From the NCBI GenBank assembly GCA_039818825.1, contig JBCBTD010000094.1, forward strand, positions 1-11,496: a DNA stretch of 11,496 bases, read 5' to 3'. How positions within the stretch are numbered: position 1 is the stretch's first letter; each line of letters starts with the position of its first letter. The position numbers were made by a program, and so were the translations under genes. The stretch comes from JBCBTD01 sp039818825. GTDB lineage: Bacteria; Pseudomonadota; Alphaproteobacteria; Geminicoccales; Geminicoccaceae. A model generated the notes under the pieces. It worked only from the letters and a program-made list of their open reading frames with translations, had not been told where the DNA came from and ran no database searches. Below are positions 1-6,790 of this stretch, one piece after another.

Positions 1-428
1 CCTGGGATCAATACATCGACGCGTTTTCCGACGGCATCCCGAACGGCCTGAACCTTTTCTGGTACACAGCATCGAAGTACCCGACGTCGATTCCGATCAC
101 GGGGTTCAAAGATTACATCACGTTCAATCAGATCGATACGCAGTACTACTACAACGCGACGCCCGGGTCGGCGCAGCGCGACATCAAGCGGGCGATGAAG
201 GTCTACGATGCCCTACTGGCCTTGGCGAAAACGCACGGAACCATGGATGCGGCAGCATTCGCCGCCGAGTACCGCCGGACGCTCTACGCCGTGCAAGGGT
301 GCCTGGGGGAGCCGGGCTACGCACCGGTGGCGAGCCTCGACACCGAGCGCGCAGACATTGCCCGTGAGCCGTTCGTCCACGCGGCCGAAGCCAAGGTTTT
401 TCGAGCCGACCGCACGGTCGACGCCTGA
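1..428 (+). CDS. Unrecognised protein, C-terminal part (5' end outside window)
   Basis: An open frame enters from the left edge (first whole codon at base 3) and ends at TGA 426-428, giving 141 residues. The visible part is rich in aromatic residues near its start (WDQYIDAF, LNLFWYTASKYP, a YYY run at about residue 44). It continues with a helical, charged stretch (RDIKRAMKVYDALLALAK) and an Ala-rich C-terminal helix. No catalytic motif, signal peptide or membrane segment is visible, and I do not recognise the family. The next gene starts 23 bases downstream with its own ribosome binding site, so this is probably an upstream member of the same operon as the DyP peroxidase and P450. The Met at base 195 in this frame is internal, because the frame is open upstream with the same protein-like composition. 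The coding call is fairly sure; the function is unknown. Confidence 0.7.
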   Translation, partial: WDQYIDAFSDGIPNGLNLFWYTASKYPTSIPITGFKDYITFNQIDTQYYYNATPGSAQRDIKRAMKVYDALLALAKTHGTMDAAAFAAEYRRTLYAVQGCLGEPGYAPVASLDTERADIAREPFVHAAEAKVFRADRTVDA

Positions 429-451
429 CATCGCCCGGCGGGAGTAGGTCC

Positions 452-1480
452 ATGCCCAACTTCGACACCGGCCACTACTTCTTGACCACCCTGGCGCCCG
501 TGAAAGCCGGCGCGACGGTGGCCGAGGACGGCACGGCCATCTCGTACCTTCATCGGCTGCGGCAGACGCTGGCGGTGCTGCCGACGGCGCTGCAGTCGCC
601 GGCCACCGAGCGGATCGGCTCGAACAGCCCGTTCGCCCGCAACCGGCGCACGCATCTTTGCCGGTTCGCCATCATCGACGACGTCGTCTACAATGGTCGT
701 CCGCGGAGCGACGCGATCGTCAACGCCTTACGCAATCGCGACCCGATCAAGCCCGAACCGGTCGACCGGCTGAACCGGCCCTATCTTTTGTTCGCCGCCG
801 ATTTCGACGCGGTGAAAGAAGAAGGGGAGTCTTTGCCGGCAACCCTTTCCGCCGGCGAACAGGACGCCGTTCGAGATTCCTTCGGCCAGCGGCTGTGGGC
901 GACGATGGAACCCGAGTTGCGCGCAGTCTACGCGAACTGCGAAGGTTTCGACGCGGTCAGCGACGGTCGAGGATTCGCCGATTACCTCCGCCGTTGTCAG
1001 GTCGAGACGACGATGCCGTTCAACGACTACTGGCTGCACCCGCCAAAGCTGAACGAGTTGCGGATCGCGCCATTGGCCATCTTGGTCGGTGTGCCGCTGC
1101 TGTTGGTGCTCCTCGGACTGGTCGGCTGGCTGTTCGGGATGAACGGAATCCCGCTGCTCGGCTGGTCCATCGCCGGCTCGTTCTGGGGCGGTCTGGTCGC
1201 CACCGCCCTCGCGGTCTGGCTCGCCTATCAGCTCGTGCTGCGCAACGGTGCCAAGCCGATGCCGCCCGGCGAATACGCCGATCTGCCATCGGTGCTGAAA
1301 TCGCTCTACCTGCAGCAGGCATTCGCCGACTTCGTCATCGCCCAACAAGGTGCGAGCGACGCCGACCTGCATCGGGCTTTCGGCACGTTCCTCAAGACCC
1401 ACGAGCCGGAAGACAAGATGACGCCGAGCCAGCCGCCCGGCGTCATCGCCAGCGACCGCGCCGACACGAAGACCGCCTAG
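452..1480 (+). CDS. Unrecognised two-helix membrane protein in peroxidase-P450 operon
   Basis: This 342-residue protein has a soluble N-terminal part (about 1-200), two hydrophobic helices (about 205-228 and 236-263) and a short C-terminal soluble helix region (about 278-315). The two helices are joined by a short Gly/Pro turn, so both soluble parts would lie on the same side of the membrane, most likely the cytoplasm. Within the soluble part, residues 67-79 (THLCRFAIIDDVV) and 110-119 (PYLLFAADFD) look like two beta strands of a ferredoxin-like fold. A further conspicuous stretch is CQVETTMPFNDYW (182-194). I cannot assign a named family. The start ATG is preceded by a GGGAG-type ribosome binding site within the 23-base gap from the previous gene. 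The DyP peroxidase gene begins 13 bases after its stop. A membrane anchor or partner for the operon's soluble enzymes is possible but is inference only. Confidence 0.75.
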   Translation: MPNFDTGHYFLTTLAPVKAGATVAEDGTAISYLHRLRQTLAVLPTALQSPATERIGSNSPFARNRRTHLCRFAIIDDVVYNGRPRSDAIVNALRNRDPIKPEPVDRLNRPYLLFAADFDAVKEEGESLPATLSAGEQDAVRDSFGQRLWATMEPELRAVYANCEGFDAVSDGRGFADYLRRCQVETTMPFNDYWLHPPKLNELRIAPLAILVGVPLLLVLLGLVGWLFGMNGIPLLGWSIAGSFWGGLVATALAVWLAYQLVLRNGAKPMPPGEYADLPSVLKSLYLQQAFADFVIAQQGASDADLHRAFGTFLKTHEPEDKMTPSQPPGVIASDRADTKTA

Positions 1481-1493
1481 GGAGCACGAACCC

Positions 1494-3137
1494 ATGCAGC
1501 GCCAGCTCGAGCTCCACGACATCCAGGGCAACGTCACACGCGCCTACGGCCGCTACCGTTTCCCGCTCGGCCGCTACTTCTTCCTGCACATCGGCGATGC
1601 CAAGGCCGGCCGGCAGTTCGTGGACGACATCCGTCACCGGGTCACTACGGCCGCTCGGTGGAAAGAAGGCGAACGCCCCGACGTCACGCTCAACATCGGT
1701 TTCACCTTCTTCGGTCTCTACGCCCTCGGCCTGCCGACCAGGACGTTGCGGGCGATGCCACCCGAGTTCATCGACGGCATGAAAGCGCGCGCCCACGTAT
1801 TGGGCGACCGCAGCGTCGACCTCGTCGAGGATTCGGATGGCAGCTGGTGCGCGCATTGGGACCCGATCTGGCGCGAGAACCGCCACCGCGACCCCGGCAA
1901 GGACGTGCATGCCTGGATCTCGATGAATGCCCAGGCGAAGCCTGGCTCAGATCAGCCAGTCGACGCACTCGAACAGCAGACCGAATGGCTCCGCGACCGC
2001 TGCAACCAGACCGCCGGCGGCGTCACGATTCTGGCCGCCAACGGCGCCTCGGGCGACGCCGAATTCCAGAGCGGCAAAGCGCTGTTCGTCACCCTTCCGG
2101 ACGGCACGAAGGTGCCGACCGCTCGTGAGCATTTCGGGTTCACCGATGGCATCGGCGACCCGGTCTACGACGGCCAGTATCCCGACGACGACATGAGGCG
2201 GCGGGTCGTCGGGCGCGGCAAGTTCATGGACCACGAGACCGGCTGGCAGCCGATCGCCGCCGGTGAGTTCGTGCTCGGCTATCCCGACGAAGCCCAGGAG
2301 CTGACGCCGATGGCGGTGCCGTTCAGCTTCGCTCGGAACGGCTCGTTCATGGTCTATCGGAAGCTCCACCAGAACGTCGGCTCGTTTCGCGACGTGGTGG
2401 CCGAAGACGCCAAGATCTTCGCCCGGGTCATGGGCGTCGACGAGGCCGAGGCCGAGGTGACACTGAAAGCGAAGATCGTCGGCCGGTGGCCCGACGGCGT
2501 GCCTCTGGCCAAGCAGCCGACCTTCGCCGAGTGGCAAGCCTTTCGTGCCGAAAGGGGCTTCGACGACCCCGACCCCCTCAAAGCTGCCGAAGCACAGTAT
2601 GCTTATCTGAAGTCGTCGGAACCATCGGACTTCCGCTACGCCGATGACATCCCGGGCTACAAGTGTCCCAATGGCGCGCACTTGCGTCGGTCGAACCCGC
2701 GCGACTACCTCGATCCGCTCAACCAGCCGGACGCGCCCAACCCCAACGCCACGACCCAGCTCAACAAGCGCCGCCGAATCCTCCGCCGCGGCCTGCCTTA
2801 TGGCGATGCCGGACTGGGCGAAGGCGATGATGCGACCGAACAGGGCGTCATCTTCATGGCGATCGGCACCAGCCTGTTTCGCCAGTTCGAGTTCGTGCAA
2901 CAGCAATGGTTGGAGTATGGTCTGGACTTCAACCTCGGCAACGACACCTGTCCGCTCTTGGGCGACCACAGCACCCACAAGCGGCACGTGATCCCGTCCG
3001 ACCCGAACTCCGGCAAGCCGCCCTTCGTCATGGGGAACCTCCGGACGTTCGTGGAGACCCGCGGCGGCGACTACTTCTTCCTGCCGTCGATGACCGCCCT
3101 GCGCATGATCGCCATGGGCAGCACCGACCCGACCTGA
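1494..3137 (+). CDS. DyP-type heme peroxidase (cytosolic, long form)
   Basis: This 547-residue protein is a dye-decolorizing peroxidase, a heme enzyme that reduces H2O2 or organic hydroperoxides while oxidising an organic substrate. Family marks seen are: an N-terminal DIQGNV (9-14); the distal GxxDG motif at 215-219 (FGFTDGI, with catalytic Asp218); the segment CPNGAHLRRSNPRD (391-404), with His396 as the expected proximal heme ligand; an Arg pair 431-432 just before GLPYG, one of which should be the distal Arg; and a C-terminal GGDYFFLPS segment. There is no Tat or Sec signal at the N-terminus, and the DIQGNV start is typical of the cytosolic C/D (class V) type rather than EfeB. The length is above the usual 400 to 500 residues. 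No encapsulin-type cargo tail is evident (ends GSTDPT). A GGGAG ribosome binding site precedes the ATG. It lies 13 bases after the membrane gene and 18 bases before the P450. The family is secure; the substrate is unknown. Confidence 0.93.
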   Translation: MQRQLELHDIQGNVTRAYGRYRFPLGRYFFLHIGDAKAGRQFVDDIRHRVTTAARWKEGERPDVTLNIGFTFFGLYALGLPTRTLRAMPPEFIDGMKARAHVLGDRSVDLVEDSDGSWCAHWDPIWRENRHRDPGKDVHAWISMNAQAKPGSDQPVDALEQQTEWLRDRCNQTAGGVTILAANGASGDAEFQSGKALFVTLPDGTKVPTAREHFGFTDGIGDPVYDGQYPDDDMRRRVVGRGKFMDHETGWQPIAAGEFVLGYPDEAQELTPMAVPFSFARNGSFMVYRKLHQNVGSFRDVVAEDAKIFARVMGVDEAEAEVTLKAKIVGRWPDGVPLAKQPTFAEWQAFRAERGFDDPDPLKAAEAQYAYLKSSEPSDFRYADDIPGYKCPNGAHLRRSNPRDYLDPLNQPDAPNPNATTQLNKRRRILRRGLPYGDAGLGEGDDATEQGVIFMAIGTSLFRQFEFVQQQWLEYGLDFNLGNDTCPLLGDHSTHKRHVIPSDPNSGKPPFVMGNLRTFVETRGGDYFFLPSMTALRMIAMGSTDPT

Positions 3138-3155
3138 CCGCGCGGAGTCCTGCAG

Positions 3156-4505
3156 ATGTCGACGGTGCTCAATCCCGTGGCCGTTCTTTGGCGCGTGATG
3201 CGCGTCTGGTTCGAGGGGCTGCAGGCACTCGCACGCTTGATCGGCGTCGTTCTGGGCGCCGTCACCGGTCCTGGCTCGTTCCGCACGCGCCTCACGACCA
3301 AGCTGCTGGCGCCGGCGACGCAACTTCACGTCATGGCCGTGCTACGGGCTTTCAAACCCAACCTCTCGCTGTCGACGCGGCTGGTGAAGGCCTACGACAA
3401 TACTGGAACCGCGGTGGTGACCCGCCGCCGCGACGTCCTCGAGGTGCTGACGCGCGACGCCGACTTCGAGGTGGTCTACGAGCCCCGGATGCGCGAGCTC
3501 ACCGACGGCGACAACTTCTTCCTCGGCATGCAGCCGGGGTGGGACTACGAGCGCGACGTGTCGGCGATGCGGCTGGCCGCGCGCCGGACCGATGCCGCCG
3601 ACGTCGTTCTGCCGCGCGCCGCCGCCCTGGCCGAACGGCTGGTGTCGGCCAGCGGCGGCGACCTCGACCTGCCGCCGGCGCTGACCCTGCAGGTTCCCTG
3701 GGACATCACGGCCACCTATTTCGGCACGCCAGGACCCGATGCCGCGACCATGCAGGGCTGGACCACCCGGCTCTTTTGGTACCTGTTCGGCGACCTCGGC
3801 GCCGATGCGGACCTGAAGGTCGGGGCAATGGCCGATGCGGCAGCACTTCGGGACTATCTCGATACGACCATCGCCAGCCGGAAGGCCGCGGCATCCGACG
3901 ACGACGATCTCTTGGGTCGTTGCCTGGCGCTCCAGCGCGCGAACGTGCCGGGCATGAGCGATCTCGGCATCCGCAACAACCTGCTCGGTTTGCTCATCGG
4001 CGCCATCCCGACGATCTCCAAGGCCAGCTGCCTCGCCCTCGACGAACTCTTCCGCCGCCCCGATGCCATGGCCGGCGCCCAGGCGGCGGCACGCGCCGAC
4101 GACGACGCGACGTTGGCGGCTCACATCTGGGAGGCGCTGCGCTTCAACCCGCACAACCCGGTGATCTACCGCCGCGCCACCCGCGATACGACAGTTGCCG
4201 AAAGCACGATGCGTACGCTCCGGATCGCCAAGGGCCAGCTCGTCTTCGCCGCCAACTTCTCGGCGATGTTCGACCGGCTTGAGGTGCCCGAGCCGCAGGC
4301 CTTCCGGACCGACCGGCCGTGGGACACCTACATCCACTGGGGACTGGGGATGCACCGGTGCTTTGGCGACGCGATCAACCGCGTGGTCATCCCGGCGATC
4401 TTGAAGCCGCTCCTGTCACAGCGTGGGCTGCGCGCCGTCGGCGCCCTCGATACTGGCGGCACCCCGTTTCCGCAGCACTTCAAGGTCGCGTTCGACCCGA
4501 CCTGA
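3156..4505 (+). CDS. Cytochrome P450 with atypical I-helix
   Basis: This 449-residue protein is a heme-thiolate P450. The heme loop is WGLGMHRCFG (395-404), with Cys402 as axial ligand. The K-helix ExxR motif is E326-A-L-R329, followed by the NPVIYRR strand. The I-helix, where P450 monooxygenases normally carry (A/G)Gx(D/E)T, reads G282-A-I-P285-T286. The Thr is kept but the acidic residue is replaced by Pro. Loss of the acid of this acid-alcohol pair is known from P450s that do not activate O2 in the usual way, such as hydroperoxide isomerases and peroxygenases. Residues 1-45 are hydrophobic and amphipathic (LARLIGVVLGAVTG), which might allow membrane association. No ferredoxin or reductase gene lies nearby, while a peroxidase gene ends 18 bases upstream. 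That agrees with peroxide-linked chemistry but does not prove it. The stop lies 16 bases before the GST-like gene. The CYP family is not assigned. Confidence 0.92.
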   Translation: MSTVLNPVAVLWRVMRVWFEGLQALARLIGVVLGAVTGPGSFRTRLTTKLLAPATQLHVMAVLRAFKPNLSLSTRLVKAYDNTGTAVVTRRRDVLEVLTRDADFEVVYEPRMRELTDGDNFFLGMQPGWDYERDVSAMRLAARRTDAADVVLPRAAALAERLVSASGGDLDLPPALTLQVPWDITATYFGTPGPDAATMQGWTTRLFWYLFGDLGADADLKVGAMADAAALRDYLDTTIASRKAAASDDDDLLGRCLALQRANVPGMSDLGIRNNLLGLLIGAIPTISKASCLALDELFRRPDAMAGAQAAARADDDATLAAHIWEALRFNPHNPVIYRRATRDTTVAESTMRTLRIAKGQLVFAANFSAMFDRLEVPEPQAFRTDRPWDTYIHWGLGMHRCFGDAINRVVIPAILKPLLSQRGLRAVGALDTGGTPFPQHFKVAFDPT

Positions 4506-4521
4506 CGGAGGACTCGCGCCG

Positions 4522-5280
4522 ATGGCAGCGCCGCCGAACCTGGTCACGCTCTTGCCGAGCACGGACGTGGAAATCTCACGCTGGTGCCTGCACCGTTGGG
4601 GGCTCGCGTACCGCGAGCGGCCCCATGCGCCGATCTTCCATTTGCTCGCCGTGATCTGGTACGGGGGCCGCGCCTACCCGATCTTCATCGACGGCAAGCA
4701 GAAGCTCTCGGGCCTGGACGCCATGGTCGAGACCCTGGACGGCAGCGCTCCACCCGAGCGGCGCCTCGTGCCGGATGCGACCGACGAGCCGGCGCGCCAT
4801 ACGCAAGTGATGGACCTGCAGAAGACGTTTCGCTGGACGATGGGCAGCGGGACGGTCCAATGGGCCTACTACCATCTCCTGCCACACAAGGACCTGACCT
4901 GGGCGAGTTTCACCACCGGTGTACCCGGATGGGAGACCGCGTTCTTGCGAGTGGGTTACGGGCTGATCGCGTGGCTCATGGTCCGTGGCCTGAGCCTCAA
5001 CCCCGAGAACGCGCGTAAGGGGCTCGACGACGTGCGGCGCGGCTTCGATCAGTGCGAGGAGCTGCTTGCCGACGGCCGCCCTTACCTCACCGGCGATCGT
5101 CTGAGCTTCGCCGATCTGGCTTTCGCCGGCTCGGCCGCGCCGATGGTCCTGGAGCCCGGCTATGGCGGGCACTTGCCAGCACTCGACCAGGTGCCCGACG
5201 ACATGCGTGAGGTCGTCGTCGAGTTGCGCCAGCGCCCGGCCGGCGCGTTCGTCCGACGTCTCTACGAACGGGACCGCTAG
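4522..5280 (+). CDS. Glutathione S-transferase-like protein
   Basis: This 252-residue protein has a GST-type layout: an N-terminal thioredoxin-like part (about 5-75) and an all-helical C-terminal part. The clearest mark is RPYLTGDRLSFADLAFAG (186-203), the conserved GST C-terminal N-capping box, with Ser195 and Asp198. The N-terminal half is atypical. The usual catalytic Cys/Ser/Tyr position is not obvious (Ser13 is a candidate), and the place where glutathione-binding GSTs usually carry an ES pair reads KLSG (61-64). It may bind a different thiol, have lost transferase activity, or act as an isomerase. The ATG at 4522 is chosen over the upstream in-frame Met at 4423 because it clears the P450 stop by 16 bases and has a GGAGG site about 10 bases before it. 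It is the last gene of the operon; an IS remnant starts directly after its stop. The family is fairly sure; the activity is open. Confidence 0.82.
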   Translation: MAAPPNLVTLLPSTDVEISRWCLHRWGLAYRERPHAPIFHLLAVIWYGGRAYPIFIDGKQKLSGLDAMVETLDGSAPPERRLVPDATDEPARHTQVMDLQKTFRWTMGSGTVQWAYYHLLPHKDLTWASFTTGVPGWETAFLRVGYGLIAWLMVRGLSLNPENARKGLDDVRRGFDQCEELLADGRPYLTGDRLSFADLAFAGSAAPMVLEPGYGGHLPALDQVPDDMREVVVELRQRPAGAFVRRLYERDR

Positions 5281-5473
5281 AGCGTCTTCCGACCACTTGG
5301 GTTCGTCGCCTGCGTTGGTGAAGCAACGGCGCATGCCTGTGCCGACGAAGCCATGCGCCGACAGAGTTGTCCAGGATGACGATTTCGCCGGGGCTCAGGC
5401 TCGGGGCGGGCTGTCGCTTTGCGTAGGAGCGGATAGCCGGGCGGTTCATGGCGCCAGCGGACGCAGGATGAAA
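5281..5473 (-). pseudogene. IS630-family transposase remnant (internally deleted, frame-broken)
   Basis: Read on the - strand, the frame from 5473 down gives GAMNRPAIRSYAKR and then PSLSPGEIVILDN. This matches the region around the second catalytic Asp of IS630-type DDE transposases (usual form PxLxPGDIVIxDNL). The usual GSHK continuation is missing, and the frame then turns to Arg/His-rich nonsense. In another frame, just before 5281, the reading RRCFTNAGDEPKWSEDAL resembles the C-terminal tail of the same transposases (usual form NYFxNAGY). A stop bounds the readable part at 5474-5476. The segment is therefore an internally deleted, frameshifted fragment of about 190 bases, well short of a full IS630 element (about 1 kb). 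The match is from memory of family motifs, not from a database search. Confidence 0.62.
5302..5349. repeat. Nested inverted repeat after the GST-like gene
   Basis: TTCGTCG (5302-5308) pairs exactly with CGACGAA (5343-5349). Inside it, CGTTG (5313-5317) pairs with CAACG (5324-5328) around a 6-base loop. The transcript could fold into a two-tier stem-loop 22 bases after the GST stop. There is no T-run after it, so an intrinsic terminator is not well supported. It lies within the transposase remnant and may be chance or part of that decayed element. Confidence 0.3.
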
Positions 5474-5698
5474 TCAGTTGCGTTCAGCACCTTCCGTTTC
5501 CCGGAACGAGGGACGGTTTGCTCGTAGGTGCGGAACCAAGCCTGGACGTCTGCCACACGGGACCGAGCTTGCGTCGCGACCGGCGCCAAGTCCGGCGACC
5601 TCGTCGGAAAGCGGTTGCAACGCGCCCCGAACCGGCGCACGTCGGGTCTCACGATGCGGGCTCGGGCCCGCAGCTCGCACAGGCGAAATCCGAACCGA
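5474..5698. other. Non-coding stretch upstream of the LacI-family gene
   Basis: These 225 bases carry no convincing gene. Several frames are open across it, but their products are Arg/Pro/Ser-rich and look like GC-rich shadow reading. It must hold the promoter of the LacI-family gene, yet no clear -35/-10 pair was found. The one notable element is the candidate operator at 5605-5620. The left edge joins the transposase remnant. Confidence 0.5.
5605..5620. promoter_or_regulatory. Candidate LacI-family operator (autoregulatory)
   Basis: CGGAAAGCGGTTGCAA matches the perfect palindrome at 10018-10033 at 12 of 16 positions, including an intact right half (CGGTTGCAA with its central CG). It lies 78 bases before the regulator's start codon. 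It departs by one position from the general LacI/CcpA-type pattern TGNAANCGNTTNCA. This would let the regulator repress its own gene. The function is inference from similarity to the other site. Confidence 0.45.
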
Positions 5699-6736
5699 AT
5701 GGCCGTGACGCTTCGAGAAGTCGCCCAGCTCGCCGGCGTATCGCGATCAGCGGTCTCCCGTGCCTTCACCGAAGGTGCCTCGGTCTCCGAGAAGACGCGC
5801 CGCCGCGTGATGAAAGCGGCGGCGGCGCTCGGCTACCGCCCGAATGCCCTCGCCTCCAGCTTGACCACCGGCCGGACGAAGTTGATCGGACTGGTCTCCA
5901 ACAACTACCAAAACCCGATGTTCCTGCATGTCTTCGATCTGTTCACCCGGGGGCTGCAACAGCGCGGGCTGCGGCCCTTGTTGGTCAATCTGACCGACGA
6001 GACCGATCCCGAGAACTCGGTGCGAATGCTGCAACAGTACTCGGTGGACGGCGTGGTCGTTGCCTCGTCCACCCTGGCGCCGAGCTTTGCCGAGGCCTTC
6101 CGCGAGGCGGGCATGCCGGTCGTGCACAGCTTCGGCCGCTACTCCCGATCGGCACAGGTTCACGTCGTCGGCATCGACAACGTGGAGTGCGGTCGCATGG
6201 CGGCGCGAACGCTGCTCGCCAGAGGCTACACGCGCTTGGCGTTCCTCGGCGGGCCGAGGGAAGCCACCTCCACCCAGGACCGCCAGCAGGGCTTCCTGGA
6301 AGAGCTGTCCAAGCGAGCGGACGTTGCCGCGAGCCATTCCCACGCCGAAAGCTACACCTTCAAGGCCGGCCGCCAGGAGATGCAACGCCTGCTCCGCAGC
6401 GAGCCTGCGCAAGCCTATTTCTGCGGCGACGACGTACTGTCGATCGGTGCCCTGAGCGCCGCCTCGGACGCCGGCCTGCACGTGCCGAGCGACATCGGCC
6501 TCATGGGGCTGAACGACATGGAGATCGCTGGCTGGGAGAACATCAACCTGACCACCATCCGACAACCGATCAGTCAGATCGTCGAGTCCTCGATCGAGCT
6601 GATCGTCGCGATGCTGGAGGCGCCCGACCGCTACCCCGAGACGCGCCTGTTCCCCTGCGTGCTGGTCGAACGCGGAACGCTACGTCCGCCGCCGGTCGAC
6701 CTCGCGACGACGAGGCCCGAACGACCGACCCGCTGA
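5699..6736 (+). CDS. LacI-family transcriptional regulator
   Basis: This 345-residue protein has the normal LacI-family length. The N-terminal helix-turn-helix is at about 4-23 (TLREVAQLAGVSRSAVSRAF), followed by the hinge helix PNALASSLTTGRT (48-60) and the periplasmic-binding-protein-like effector domain (about 62-330). The ATG at 5699 is chosen because it puts the helix-turn-helix at the very N-terminus as in the family. The in-frame upstream Met at 5528 would add 57 Arg-rich residues with no family counterpart. The Shine-Dalgarno site is weak. The gene converges on the three-gene - strand operon (54 bases between stops) and shares an operator-like sequence with the iolD divergent region. 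It is therefore probably the local repressor of these cyclitol genes, with an inositol-like sugar or intermediate as effector. The effector is not deducible. The family is secure. Confidence 0.92.
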   Translation: MAVTLREVAQLAGVSRSAVSRAFTEGASVSEKTRRRVMKAAAALGYRPNALASSLTTGRTKLIGLVSNNYQNPMFLHVFDLFTRGLQQRGLRPLLVNLTDETDPENSVRMLQQYSVDGVVVASSTLAPSFAEAFREAGMPVVHSFGRYSRSAQVHVVGIDNVECGRMAARTLLARGYTRLAFLGGPREATSTQDRQQGFLEELSKRADVAASHSHAESYTFKAGRQEMQRLLRSEPAQAYFCGDDVLSIGALSAASDAGLHVPSDIGLMGLNDMEIAGWENINLTTIRQPISQIVESSIELIVAMLEAPDRYPETRLFPCVLVERGTLRPPPVDLATTRPERPTR

Positions 6737-6790
6737 CGCGTCCTCCACGGCTTCTGAGCGACCGGCACACCAGCCGAAGCGGACGACACG

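Noticed and set aside
3120..3137. Encapsulin cargo-loading peptide at the DyP C-terminus
   Set aside because: The tail MGSTDPT follows directly on the conserved domain with no Gly/Leu/Ile-type targeting extension, and no encapsulin gene is present.
1947..3329. 460-residue - strand open frame antisense to the DyP and P450 genes
   Set aside because: The composition is His/Arg/Val-rich with no motif, and it overlaps two genes with clear family motifs on the + strand.
4576..5334. Long - strand open frame antisense to the GST-like gene
   Set aside because: It is a shadow of the well-supported GST frame in GC-rich DNA; only its first 18 or so residues (before 5281) carry meaning, as the transposase tail.
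5528..5698. N-terminal extension of the LacI-family gene
   Set aside because: The 57 extra residues are Arg-rich, unlike any LacI N-terminus, and would place the helix-turn-helix far from the start.
6737..6790. Intrinsic terminator between the convergent LacI and dehydrogenase genes
   Set aside because: Only 5-base pairings with long loops (for example GCTTC/GAAGC) and no T-run were found.
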